DNA of 64,000 bases, from positions 1-64,000 of the forward strand of contig NZ_KQ948034.1 of the NCBI RefSeq assembly GCF_001513965.1, in the 5' to 3' direction. The notes beneath the pieces are model-generated. The model made no database searches. It was not told the DNA's origin and saw only the letters and a list, made by a program, of their open reading frames with translations. This DNA comes from Streptomyces cellostaticus. Its GTDB lineage: Bacteria; Actinomycetota; Actinomycetes; Streptomycetales; Streptomycetaceae. A program made the position numbers and the translations under genes. Shown piece after piece: positions 25,631 to 32,868 of this stretch. Numbering within the stretch: position 1 is the first letter of the stretch; each line of letters begins with the position of its first letter.

Positions 25631-26206
25631 ATGGCTGTAAGCCTGTCCAAGGGTGGCAACGTCTCGCTCACCAAGGAGGCTCCGGGCCTGACCGCCGTCA
25701 CCGTGGGCCTCGGCTGGGACGTCCGCACCACCACCGGCACGGACTTCGACCTGGACGCCTCCGCCATCGCGGTCAACACGCAGGGCAAGGTCTACTCCGA
25801 CGCCCACTTCGTCTTCTTCAACAACAAGCAGACTCCGGACAACTCGATCGTCCACACGGGCGACAACCGCACGGGTGAAGGCGCCGGCGACGACGAGGCG
25901 ATCAACGTCAACCTCGCCGCCCTCCCGGCCGACATCGACAAGATCGTCTTCCCGGTCTCCATCTACGACGCCGAGAACCGCGGCCAGAACTTCGGCCAGG
26001 TCCGCAACGCCTACATCCGCATCATCAACCAGGCCGGCGGTGCCGAGATCGCCCGCTACGACCTCTCCGAGGACGCGGCCACGGAGACGGCGATGGTCTT
26101 CGGCGAGCTGTACCGCAACGGCGCGGAGTGGAAGTTCCGCGCGGTCGGCCAGGGCTACGCCTCGGGCCTGGTGGGCATTGCGCAGGACTTCGGCGTGAAC
26201 GTCTGA
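25631..26206 (+). CDS. terD: TerD-family calcium-binding stress protein
   Basis: The 191-residue protein is a single TerD domain: MAVSLSKGGNVSLTKEAPGLTAVTVGLGWDVR, then the calcium-binding FDLDASAIAVN and VHTGDNRTGEGAGDDEAINVNL, with IYDAENRGQNFGQVRNAYIRI. Members protect against tellurite and other stress and affect Streptomyces differentiation. ATG 25631 follows GGAAGGA. No other ter genes are adjacent. Confidence 0.95.
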   Translation: MAVSLSKGGNVSLTKEAPGLTAVTVGLGWDVRTTTGTDFDLDASAIAVNTQGKVYSDAHFVFFNNKQTPDNSIVHTGDNRTGEGAGDDEAINVNLAALPADIDKIVFPVSIYDAENRGQNFGQVRNAYIRIINQAGGAEIARYDLSEDAATETAMVFGELYRNGAEWKFRAVGQGYASGLVGIAQDFGVNV

Positions 26207-26231
26207 GGGACGCGACACGCTGCGCTGTGCG

Positions 26232-26269
26232 GGAGCCCCTGGCTGCGGTTCGCTGCGGCCGGGGGCTCC
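26232..26269. terminator. Terminator between terD and the DUF397 gene
   Basis: GGAGCCCC (26232-26239) pairs with GGGGCTCC (26262-26269); GGC/GCC pairs extend the stem inward. The flanking genes converge here. Confidence 0.75.
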
Positions 26270-26278
26270 GGCGTTCGG

Positions 26279-26551
26279 TCAGTCCGTGGTGGCGTACGGC
26301 AGGAAGGTCGCCCAGGTGGTGGGGGCGAAGGCCAGCTGGGGGCCAGTGGTCTGCTTGGAGTCGCGGACGTGGATCGTGCCGGGAGTGGTGGCGACCTCGA
26401 CGCAGGAGTTGCCGTCATTACCGCTGCTGTAGCTGCTCTTGAACCACGCCATCGCCACCTCGACGCAGGACTCACCGTTGGTGCCGCCGCTGTAGCTGCT
26501 CTTGAACCACGCCAGTTCGGAGGCGTCCCCGAAGGAGGCCTTGCGGATCAT
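26279..26551 (-). CDS. DUF397 protein with a duplicated N-terminal motif
   Basis: The 90-residue protein reads ELAWFKSSYSGGTNGESCVEVAM and then MAWFKSSYSSGNDGNSCVEVAT before the usual IHVRDSKQTTGPQLAFAPTTWATFL. A normal DUF397 is 60-65 residues with one such motif, so an extra 21-residue unit has been added in tandem. Its ATG overlaps the stop of the XRE regulator by four bases. DUF397 proteins act with these regulators in Streptomyces development. Confidence 0.9.
   Translation of the reverse strand: MIRKASFGDASELAWFKSSYSGGTNGESCVEVAMAWFKSSYSSGNDGNSCVEVATTPGTIHVRDSKQTTGPQLAFAPTTWATFLPYATTD
26387..26512 (-). repeat. Tandem 63-base duplication inside the DUF397 gene
   Basis: Units 26512-26450 and 26449-26387 encode AWFKSSYSGGTNGESCVEVAM and AWFKSSYSSGNDGNSCVEVAT, shown here only as the shared core AWFKSSYS and SCVEVA; 16 of 21 positions agree. 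Confidence 0.9.
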
Positions 26552-27402
26552 GTCTCTCCCAGCAGTTGCTCGATGAAGGCCTGCGACTCCCGTGGTGGGA
26601 GAGCCTGCGCCCGGATGGTGCCATATTGCAGCTCGATGACGCGAAGCTGTTTCGGATCGGTGGTCGGCCGTCCGTTGAACGCACCGTCGGAGCGTCCAAC
26701 AGCCGTGCCGTCCGGGAACTTCAGCAGCTCAATCCTGCCGTCCAGCCCCGGATGGGCATCAGTGTTGGTCGGCATGACCTGAAGCGTGACATTGTGCAAC
26801 CGCCCCACCTCCAGCAGACGTTCAAGCTGCTGTCGCCACATCATTGTGCCCCCGACCTGCCGACGCAGCGGTGCCTCTTCCAGGACGAAGTGGATGGACG
26901 GGGCCGGGTCACGTTCGAAGACCGACTGCCGAGCCAAGCGAGCAGTCACCATGCGTTCCACATCGTCCGGTGAGCACGGCGGCTGGGCAGCCGAGATCAC
27001 GGCTCGTGCATGCTCCGGCGTCTGCAACAGCCCTGCGATGATGTTGCACTCGTATAGGCCGATCTCAACCGCCTTGGCCTCCAGCTTCCCCAGCTCCCGC
27101 ACCTTCTTCGGGTACCGGACCTTCTTCACGTCCTCCCACGTCGCGGCAATGAGCCCGCCCGCCTCCAATACCTCGTCGGCCTTGTCCAGATACTCCTGTC
27201 GGGGAATTCGCTTCCCGCCCTCGATCTTGTAGACCAGGTCCTCGCCGTACCCGACCGCGTCCCCGAAGTCGGCGGCCCGCATCCCCACCGCCTCCCGCCG
27301 CAACTTCAGTTGGCGTCCAACAGTCGCGATCACCGCCACGCCCCACTCGTCGTCCGGGTCGACCTCCCAACCCGGCTCGACCGCCTCGCCGTCCACGCTC
27401 AT
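26548..27402 (-). CDS. XRE-family regulator with DUF5753 (WhiJ type)
   Basis: The 284-residue protein starts at ATG 27402 behind GGAGGGG. Residues about 28-85 are a helix-turn-helix (VGRQLKLRREAVGMRAADFGDAVGYGEDLVYKIEGGKRIP). The rest is DUF5753: YECNIIAGLLQTPEHARAVI, LARQSVFERDPAPSIHFVLEEAPLRRQVGG, LQVMPTNTDAHPGLDGRIELLKF, ALPPRESQAFIEQLL. Such regulators pair with a DUF397 protein (here translationally coupled) and a HATPase (here divergent). Members affect sporulation and antibiotic production. Confidence 0.93.
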   Translation of the reverse strand: MSVDGEAVEPGWEVDPDDEWGVAVIATVGRQLKLRREAVGMRAADFGDAVGYGEDLVYKIEGGKRIPRQEYLDKADEVLEAGGLIAATWEDVKKVRYPKKVRELGKLEAKAVEIGLYECNIIAGLLQTPEHARAVISAAQPPCSPDDVERMVTARLARQSVFERDPAPSIHFVLEEAPLRRQVGGTMMWRQQLERLLEVGRLHNVTLQVMPTNTDAHPGLDGRIELLKFPDGTAVGRSDGAFNGRPTTDPKQLRVIELQYGTIRAQALPPRESQAFIEQLLGET

Positions 27403-27558
27403 GCCGCACCCCTCCGCCAGTACGTCCGAACTCGCGACGCCCCTACCCCTACGGCCGTTCCCGACAGCCCGGACACCACCGGAGAAGCTCAGGACAGTCA
27501 CCGTACGTATCGGCGTCATCACTGTTCACGGTAAGCCCGCATCGCCACGCTGAGTGAC

Positions 27559-28035
27559 GTGAATCAAGAAACCGCCGTCATCCCCAACTTCAGCGTGCAG
27601 CTCTCCCCCACACCACGCGGAGCCCGCCTGGCCCGACTGCTGGCCACCGAACAACTCCGCACCTGGGGGCTCCCGTTGGATCCGGCGGCGCACATCGTGG
27701 CCGAGCTGGCGGCGAACGCGGCCACCCACGGCCGAGTACCGGGACGCGACTTCCGCCTCATGCTCTACGTCGTCGGCGGCACCCTCCGCATCGAGGTCAC
27801 GGACACACGAGGTGACCGCCTGCCGCGCACCCAACTACCGGCTGCGGACGTCGAGTCAGGCCGTGGCCTCGTGCTCGTGGACGCGCTCGCCGACAGGTGG
27901 GGTGTTGCACCGGGCTTGCGGCCACGCAAGACGGTGTGGGCCGAAGTCCGCCTCGACCGGAGCACGGCGGACCATGCTCCGGTCGGACCATGCGTCGGTG
28001 GGACGGGAGGCCTTTCCCAAGAAACGGGAGACTGA
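27559..28035 (+). CDS. HATPase-type ATP-binding protein (anti-sigma kinase-like)
   Basis: The 158-residue protein has a GHKL fold: the N box PLDPAAHIVAELAANAATHGRVPGRDFRLML, then LRIEVTDTRGDRLPR and SGRGLVLVDALADRWGV. It resembles the short RsbW-like kinases next to XRE/DUF397 pairs in Streptomyces. GTG 27559 is used. The last 25 residues are not conserved. It is divergent from the XRE gene, completing the usual three-gene module. Confidence 0.88.
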   Translation: MNQETAVIPNFSVQLSPTPRGARLARLLATEQLRTWGLPLDPAAHIVAELAANAATHGRVPGRDFRLMLYVVGGTLRIEVTDTRGDRLPRTQLPAADVESGRGLVLVDALADRWGVAPGLRPRKTVWAEVRLDRSTADHAPVGPCVGGTGGLSQETGD

Positions 28036-28172
28036 AAGAACCCCCACCAAACCCCACCCCTCCCGCCCGCCCGCCGAGTGCCCTCACCCACGCGGGTGAA
28101 CATCACCAACTCAGCTGGATTTCGGGCTGGTTGCCTGCCCTACGCTCGGCGCAACACCCGCAGACATGCGAC

Positions 28173-28219
28173 GGCCCTCGCCGGGACTGGCATCCCAATG
28201 CGAGGGCCTGACCACCGAG
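28173..28219 (+). promoter_or_regulatory. Leader hairpin of the wHTH/Uma2 module, copy B
   Basis: GGCCCTCG (28173-28180) pairs with CGAGGGCC (28201-28208), with an inner GGGA/TCCC stem. CTGACCACCGAG follows, as in copy A. Further on, AGGAAG and CTTCCT (28219-28237) can pair and would hide the ribosome-binding sequence of the next gene. Confidence 0.5.
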
Positions 28220-28238
28220 GAAGGTCTCAGGCTTCCTG

Positions 28239-29162
28239 ATGGACACCGAAAACCCTAGCGTGCCCCCGCACGCCCAGTCCCGTGTTGCCGCCAACATCCA
28301 CCCGAACCGGCACCCCGAAACCGGCGGTGGTCTGATCCACGACCACACCCGCCACACCACCCGTTTCACGGTGATCGGCAACCACCTCACCCAGCACCCC
28401 GAGCTGTCGCTCCTGGCCATCGGCCTCGGCGCACACATCCAGTCGCTGCCGCCGGGCGCCCGCGCCGACATCAAGTCCCTCGCCGCCCGCTTCCCGGAAG
28501 GCCCGGCCCGCATCGCCGCCGCCCTGCGCGAGCTGGAAGCCCACGGCTACCTGCGCCGCGAACGCACACGTATCCCCGGCGGCCGCATCGTCACCCGCAC
28601 GATCTCCTGCAACCAGCCGAAGCCGCACCGCGCCGACCACGCCGACCCGGCACCCACCGGCGCGCCCGTACGCGCTGCCCGAGCATCCGCGCACACGGTC
28701 GCACCACAGGCCGCACACGACACCCCCCACCCCAAGAAACGCCCCCCACGCCCCCTCCCCGCCGTACCGCACCCGGCCTACCCCTCCCCCACCCTCCTCC
28801 AGACCGCCACCGACCTCCTCACCGGTCTGCGCAACGTCGACCCCCGCCTCCTCCTGTCGGCCCACGACACCGCCCACCTCACCCCCGGCGTCGCGGCATG
28901 GCTGCAGCGCGACGTCACCCCCACAGCCGTACGCCACGCTCTGGCCAGCGACCTCCCACCCGAGGGCCTCCGCCGCCCCGCCGCCCTCCTGGCCCACCGC
29001 CTGACCGCCCAGCTGCCGCCACTGCCACCCTTCCGGGCCCCGGCACCGCCGCCCACCAGCCGGCACCCACTCCAGACCTGCAACGGCTGCGACCGCGCCT
29101 TCCGCGCGCCTGCACCCGGCCGCTGCCGCGACTGCCGAACCGATCTCCTTGAGGCCGCCTAA
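28239..29162 (+). CDS. Winged-helix regulator with C-terminal zinc ribbon, second copy
   Basis: The 307-residue protein has a winged helix at about 60-120 (LSLLAIGLGAHIQSLPPGARADIKSLAARFPEGPARIAAALRELEAHGYLRR), a Pro/His-rich linker, a helical region (VRHALASDLPPEGLRRPAALLAHRLTAQLPPLPP) and a final CNGC-x11-CRDC zinc ribbon. This is the same plan as the gene at 2366, including the PAALL-RL-LPP helix. ATG 28239 is 14 bases from GAGGAAGG, longer than usual. The Uma2 gene follows directly. Targets unknown. Confidence 0.7.
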   Translation: MDTENPSVPPHAQSRVAANIHPNRHPETGGGLIHDHTRHTTRFTVIGNHLTQHPELSLLAIGLGAHIQSLPPGARADIKSLAARFPEGPARIAAALRELEAHGYLRRERTRIPGGRIVTRTISCNQPKPHRADHADPAPTGAPVRAARASAHTVAPQAAHDTPHPKKRPPRPLPAVPHPAYPSPTLLQTATDLLTGLRNVDPRLLLSAHDTAHLTPGVAAWLQRDVTPTAVRHALASDLPPEGLRRPAALLAHRLTAQLPPLPPFRAPAPPPTSRHPLQTCNGCDRAFRAPAPGRCRDCRTDLLEAA

Positions 29163-29211
29163 CATGAACGTGACGATCCTTACCCCCGGGCACAGACGAG
29201 GAGCGAGCGCC

Positions 29212-29814
29212 ATGACCATTGCCCCGGACAACGCGCAGCAGGGCGCCTCCCACCTCTACCGGGCCATGCGTGACTTCGTGGAGTCCACGGACGGGACCCT
29301 CCCCGGCAAGTTCGAGATCACAAAGGAAGGGATCGTCCTCGACATGATGTCGCCTGTCCGGCCGCACGAGCTCACCGCACTACGTCTCCGGAAACGCCTG
29401 GAGAAGGTCATGCCTGAGGAGATCGTGGCCCACACGGGTGAACCCGATGTGGAGGTGGCGCCAGAAGGCATCATGCGCCGCCCTGACATCATGGTGATCG
29501 CCGAGGCGGACATGGAGGGGGAAGGGGCCTTCGACCCTCGTACGCTCATCGCCGCCATCGAGATCGTCTCCCGCTCCAACCCGGACAACGACTGGGTCAC
29601 CAAGATGCGTGACTACCCCCTGATCGGCATCCCGGTCTACGCGATCTTCGACCCCCGCACCGGTACCGGCGCCGTCTTCGCGGACATCCATCCCACCCCC
29701 GACGGCCCCCGCTACGCCACCCGCAAGGACTTCGTCTACGGCGAGGACGTCACCATCGGTGACTGGACGATCTCCACGGACGACCTGCCGCGCTACGAGC
29801 CCATCGGCCGGTAA
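29212..29814 (+). CDS. Uma2-family (DUF820) restriction-endonuclease-like protein, second copy
   Basis: The 200-residue protein has the family core: MSPVRPHELTALRLRKRLEKV, RRPDIMVI with the first Asp, LIAAIEIVSRSNPDNDWVTKMRDYPLIGIPVYAIFDPRTG with the Glu, Lys and final strand. AGGAG lies 9 bases before ATG 29212; ATG 29164 is an alternative. Unlike the copy at 3190 it has only one N-terminal motif. Its 3' end overlaps the convergent gene by 22 bases. Confidence 0.85.
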   Translation: MTIAPDNAQQGASHLYRAMRDFVESTDGTLPGKFEITKEGIVLDMMSPVRPHELTALRLRKRLEKVMPEEIVAHTGEPDVEVAPEGIMRRPDIMVIAEADMEGEGAFDPRTLIAAIEIVSRSNPDNDWVTKMRDYPLIGIPVYAIFDPRTGTGAVFADIHPTPDGPRYATRKDFVYGEDVTIGDWTISTDDLPRYEPIGR

Positions 29815-30218
29815 TAGCTCAGCACCGCCGCCAGCTGAGCGAACCACTCCCCCAGCTTCGCCCTCGGCTTCGCCTCCACCACGCACTCGAAGACCCTGCC
29901 GTCCACAAGGACCACCGCCAGCATCAGGGCCCTGCCGGACGGGCTCGCCTTGAAGTGGGCGCTGCGGATCTGCTGCCAGGGGAAGTCGGCGGACAGGCCA
30001 TGGTTCTCGAAGGCAACACCTTCTGCGTCGACCACGATCGAGTTGTGCCGGTCGACCGCCATGAACTCCGGTCCGTCGACCGGTGGTTGGGGCGGCGTCG
30101 GGGCGTAGGCGTACTGGGGCGGCGGCGGGCCGAAGCCCGACGGGGCAGTCGCCGGTGGGGGCGGTGGCTGTTGGCCGTACGGGGGCTGGTTGCCGTACGG
30201 CGGTGGCTGCGTGGTCAT
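29793..30218 (-). CDS. Pro-rich protein with a PH-like domain
   Basis: The 141-residue protein begins with a 45-residue Pro/Gln/Tyr-rich segment (QPPPYGNQPPYGQQ...) and then a compact domain: EFMAVDRHNSIVVDAEGVAFENHGLSADFPWQQIRSAHFKAS ... VVLVDGRVFECVVEAKPRAKLGEWFAQLAAVL. The alternation of strands and a final helix resembles bacterial PH-like domains. No signal or membrane segment is seen. Function unknown. Confidence 0.7.
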   Translation of the reverse strand: MTTQPPPYGNQPPYGQQPPPPPATAPSGFGPPPPQYAYAPTPPQPPVDGPEFMAVDRHNSIVVDAEGVAFENHGLSADFPWQQIRSAHFKASPSGRALMLAVVLVDGRVFECVVEAKPRAKLGEWFAQLAAVLSYYRPMGS

Positions 30219-30271
30219 CGGCTTCCGTCCTCCCGATCGTGGTGTGACACCTGGGGAAATACTGTCATGCC

Positions 30272-30481
30272 GTGATTCTCGAACAGCTCTCGCCGACGGA
30301 CGGCTCCCTCCCCGGTGAGCTGCTCACCGAACTCACCTCGCTCTACGCCGCCAACCGTGAGTTCTTCGCGCTCAGCGGTGACTTCCCGAATCCGGACGAC
30401 ATCCGGCCCGAGCAGGTGGAGGAGGCGGAGCCGGTGTGGCCGCCGGACCTCGCGCGGCTGCTGGACGAGTGGGAGGTCTGA
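30272..30481 (+). CDS. Small acidic hypothetical protein
   Basis: The 69-residue product from GTG 30272 reads MILEQLSPTDGSLPGELLTELTSLYA, then FALSGDFPNPDDIRPEQVEEAEPVWPPDLARLLDEWEV. It is acidic and helical with no known motif. Codon usage is typical of the genome. It is divergent from the Pro-rich gene. No ribosome-binding site is evident. Confidence 0.5.
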   Translation: MILEQLSPTDGSLPGELLTELTSLYAANREFFALSGDFPNPDDIRPEQVEEAEPVWPPDLARLLDEWEV

Positions 30482-30497
30482 GGCGGCGGTGGAGTAG

Positions 30498-30604
30498 ACG
30501 ACGCCGGCCGGTACGGAATCGGCGCCGTGGTGGGGGTCGGTTCGACGCTGCTCGCCAACCGGGTGCGCCGGCGGCGCGAGACCGAATCGAGCGGCGGTAT
30601 CTGA
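30498..30604 (+). pseudogene. Fragment of a membrane protein gene
   Basis: The frame ending at TGA 30604 reads GIGAVVGVGSTLLANRVRRRRETESSGGI. Streptomyces has many small proteins starting with a membrane helix of the type VVGVGSTLLANRVRRRRE. Here the rest of the gene is missing, so this looks like a remnant. Confidence 0.35.
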
Positions 30605-30790
30605 CAGAATCAGCGCTCATGGGTCTGCTCGGGGGGCGACCCGGCGCTTTCGCCGGGCGTGCAGACCAAACTGGATATCGCGTCCTCGCGGACGGACACC
30701 GGTGACCGACTCGGTCACCGTGGTGGCCGTGCCGTGAGCCCGGCACCCATCACCCCCGGCCTTGTCCGATCACTTCGGATCGATTTCGGG
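30605..30790 (+). other. Upstream region of the lipoprotein gene
   Basis: It holds two short inverted repeats, CCCGGCG/CGCCGGG (30640-30657 region) and GGTGACC/GGTCACC (30703-30721 region). The first may be a weak terminator. No gene is seen. Confidence 0.4.
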
Positions 30791-31804
30791 ATGATGAGAG
30801 CGATACGTGAATCCAGGCCACTGTGGGTGGCCGGTACAGTGCTGATGGCCGTCGTCGCGGTCGGGGGATGCAGCAATTCATCGGGCCCGGAGACGGGCGA
30901 TTCGGCGAAGAAGTCCGCCCCACCGGGATTTTCGGGGCCGGAGCCGTCGATTCCGCCGCTTGGCACGGCGGCAGGCGGCGATCCGTCCAAGCCGGTCGAT
31001 TTCAAGGGCGGCGGTGCGGTCGTCCGGCCCGACGGTTCGATGACCCTGCCACTGGACGCGTATGTCTCGCTGAAGGACGAGAGCACGATCGTCCGAGCCG
31101 AGAACGTCCTCGCGCAGCAGTGCATGCAGGACAAGGGGCTGAAACTCCCCGACGCGCTCACGCTGGACAACGGACCCGAGCCGCCGGCCCCTTATGTGAT
31201 CTACGGCGTGATGGACATGAAGGCCGTCAAGGTCTACGGGTACCGGGAGCCGTCCCCGGAAAAGGAACCCGCGAGCGGTCGACCGGCTGACGACGGGATC
31301 ACTCCGGCGGTGAAGCGGGCCTATTTCGACGACCCGAAGAGCGGCAGGCTCGGCTGCGAGGGGAAGGCGCGCAGGAAACTCGGCGGCAAGAACCCGGAGA
31401 CGTTGTTCGCGATCGTCCAGCAGTTGAGGTCGCAGACGCTCAACGCTACTTTCCAGGACAGCCGGGTCGTGGCCGCGGTCTCCAAGTGGAGTGCCTGCAT
31501 GAAGAAATCCGGCTACGACTACGCCAACCCGCTGGCCCCCGCGCACGACCGGAGCCTGCTCGGCAAGGGTCTGCCCGTCCCCAAGGGGGCGACCCTGCCT
31601 CCGCCCTCCCCCGCCGAGATCGCGGCCGCCGTCACGGACGTCGAATGCAAGCGGAAGACGCAGTACGTGCAGACCGCCGCTCTGGTTTCCGCCGCCTATG
31701 AGCGGAAGGTCATCGAGCAGCGGAGCACGCAATTGCAGGACGCGCGGCGCACGCAGAAGCGGAAGGTGGAATCGGCCAAGGAGATCATCAAGGCCGGCGC
31801 CTGA
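30791..31804 (+). CDS. Lipoprotein of unknown function
   Basis: The 337-residue protein starts at ATG 30791 (or 30794). Residues 1-27 are a lipoprotein signal with the lipobox AVGGC. The mature part contains two conserved Cys pairs (NVLAQQCMQDKGL, RLGCEGKARRKLG, KWSACMKKSGYDYANP, DVECKRKTQYVQ) and a Lys/Arg-rich helical end. Similar exported proteins are common in Streptomyces beside lectins and hydrolases; no function is known. A two-way terminator separates it from the lectin gene. Confidence 0.8.
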   Translation: MMRAIRESRPLWVAGTVLMAVVAVGGCSNSSGPETGDSAKKSAPPGFSGPEPSIPPLGTAAGGDPSKPVDFKGGGAVVRPDGSMTLPLDAYVSLKDESTIVRAENVLAQQCMQDKGLKLPDALTLDNGPEPPAPYVIYGVMDMKAVKVYGYREPSPEKEPASGRPADDGITPAVKRAYFDDPKSGRLGCEGKARRKLGGKNPETLFAIVQQLRSQTLNATFQDSRVVAAVSKWSACMKKSGYDYANPLAPAHDRSLLGKGLPVPKGATLPPPSPAEIAAAVTDVECKRKTQYVQTAALVSAAYERKVIEQRSTQLQDARRTQKRKVESAKEIIKAGA

Positions 31805-31833
31805 GAAGCCGTTGCCGATTCGGTGACACCAGG

Positions 31834-31866
31834 ACAGGGCCTGCCGAATGGATCGGCAGGCCCTGT
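31834..31866. terminator. Two-way terminator
   Basis: ACAGGGCCTGCCG (31834-31846) pairs perfectly with 31854-31866 around a 7-base loop, between convergent genes. Confidence 0.9.
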
Positions 31867-31876
31867 GGCGCGTCAA

Positions 31877-32344
31877 TTACTTCCAGCGCTGGTTGGAGTT
31901 GTTGTAGTCGCCGGAGTTGGCGTAGATGCCGCCGTGGCCCTCGTCGTCCAGGATCCAGCCGGTCTGGCGGTTCTTGAGCTTCCAGCCCGAGTTCGTCGAG
32001 ATCTCGTACCAGCGCTGCCACCAGTTCGACTGGTCACGGCCCTTGCTGCAGTTCTCGGTGTACACCTGCCGGTAGTAGCCGACGAGGCACATGCCGTGGC
32101 CGTTGTACTCGGTGTAGCTGGTGTCACCGTTGGACTGGTCGTACCACTGGTAGTCGTCCTCGTTCACCCCGGGCATGGCCCAGTCGCCCTTGACGGTGCC
32201 ACTGCTGTTGGCCGTGAGGTAATAGCCGGACTTCACGTTCTTCCACGTGATCCAGCCGTCCGCGGACGCGGCGCCGGACGTGGCGACGAGCAGGGCGGGC
32301 ACTGCCGCGGCGACCATGAACGCCTTGGCTATTTTCCTCTTCAC
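31877..32344 (-). CDS. Small secreted ricin-type (beta-trefoil) lectin-like protein
   Basis: The 155-residue product starts at GTG 32344 with GGAGGGG 6 bases upstream. Residues 1-29 are a signal peptide (KRKIAKAFMVAAAVPALLVATSGAASA). The mature part has trefoil features: SGYYLTANSSGTVKGDW, YQWYDQSNGDTSYTEYNGHGMCLVGY, WQRWYEISTNSGWKLKNRQTGWILDD, and a final NSNQRWK like the QxW of ricin B domains. Two Cys can form one disulfide. Carbohydrate binding is inferred. Confidence 0.75.
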   Translation of the reverse strand: MKRKIAKAFMVAAAVPALLVATSGAASADGWITWKNVKSGYYLTANSSGTVKGDWAMPGVNEDDYQWYDQSNGDTSYTEYNGHGMCLVGYYRQVYTENCSKGRDQSNWWQRWYEISTNSGWKLKNRQTGWILDDEGHGGIYANSGDYNNSNQRWK

Positions 32345-32868
32345 AAAGATCCCCTCCGTTATGCCGAGACGCGGGCATGCCGGGTTTTCGGGCATGCCGA
32401 AGCGCCTCGTCGATCCATGATTGGTTGCAAGCCGTTATGGGGCCGCAAGATGATCAAGCTGGCAGACAATAACACCCATTGGTGTCATGTCCACACCTGG
32501 AGAGTTCTCGGCGTGGCGGCCTTATCCGGAAGGGCGTAATCCGAATTCCCGCCACTCGGCGGGCAGTCGCCGGATCGGGCATCGCCGGCCACCGGCCCGA
32601 CCGCTGGGAGCTCCGGGAGCACCGGTGCGCGGGGCGTGACACCGGCAGCCTCAAGTGCGCCTGAACAGTGGGGAGTTGACCGCACACACTCCGTCCGCAT
32701 AGCGGATCCCGCAGCACGTCTTTCGGATACAAACATGTAAAGTCTTGTCGCCACCCTGTCAAACAGGCCATGGCCGATGTCACTCTCTCCTCGCCGCCGC
32801 AACTCTGTGCATCCCCTGTGCCCCACCTGTGTCTCCGGCCCCACGGAGACCAGTCCGAAGGAGATCGA
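32345..32868. other. Divergent promoter region, lectin and M4 protease
   Basis: This 524-base gap holds two copies of the 8-base palindrome GGCATGCC (32374-32381 and 32391-32398), 17 bases apart, in the lectin leader, and ACACCCATTGGTGT near 32470. An A+T-richer patch around 32725 (ATACAAACATGTAAAG) may be the protease promoter. Nothing gene-like is seen. Confidence 0.5.
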
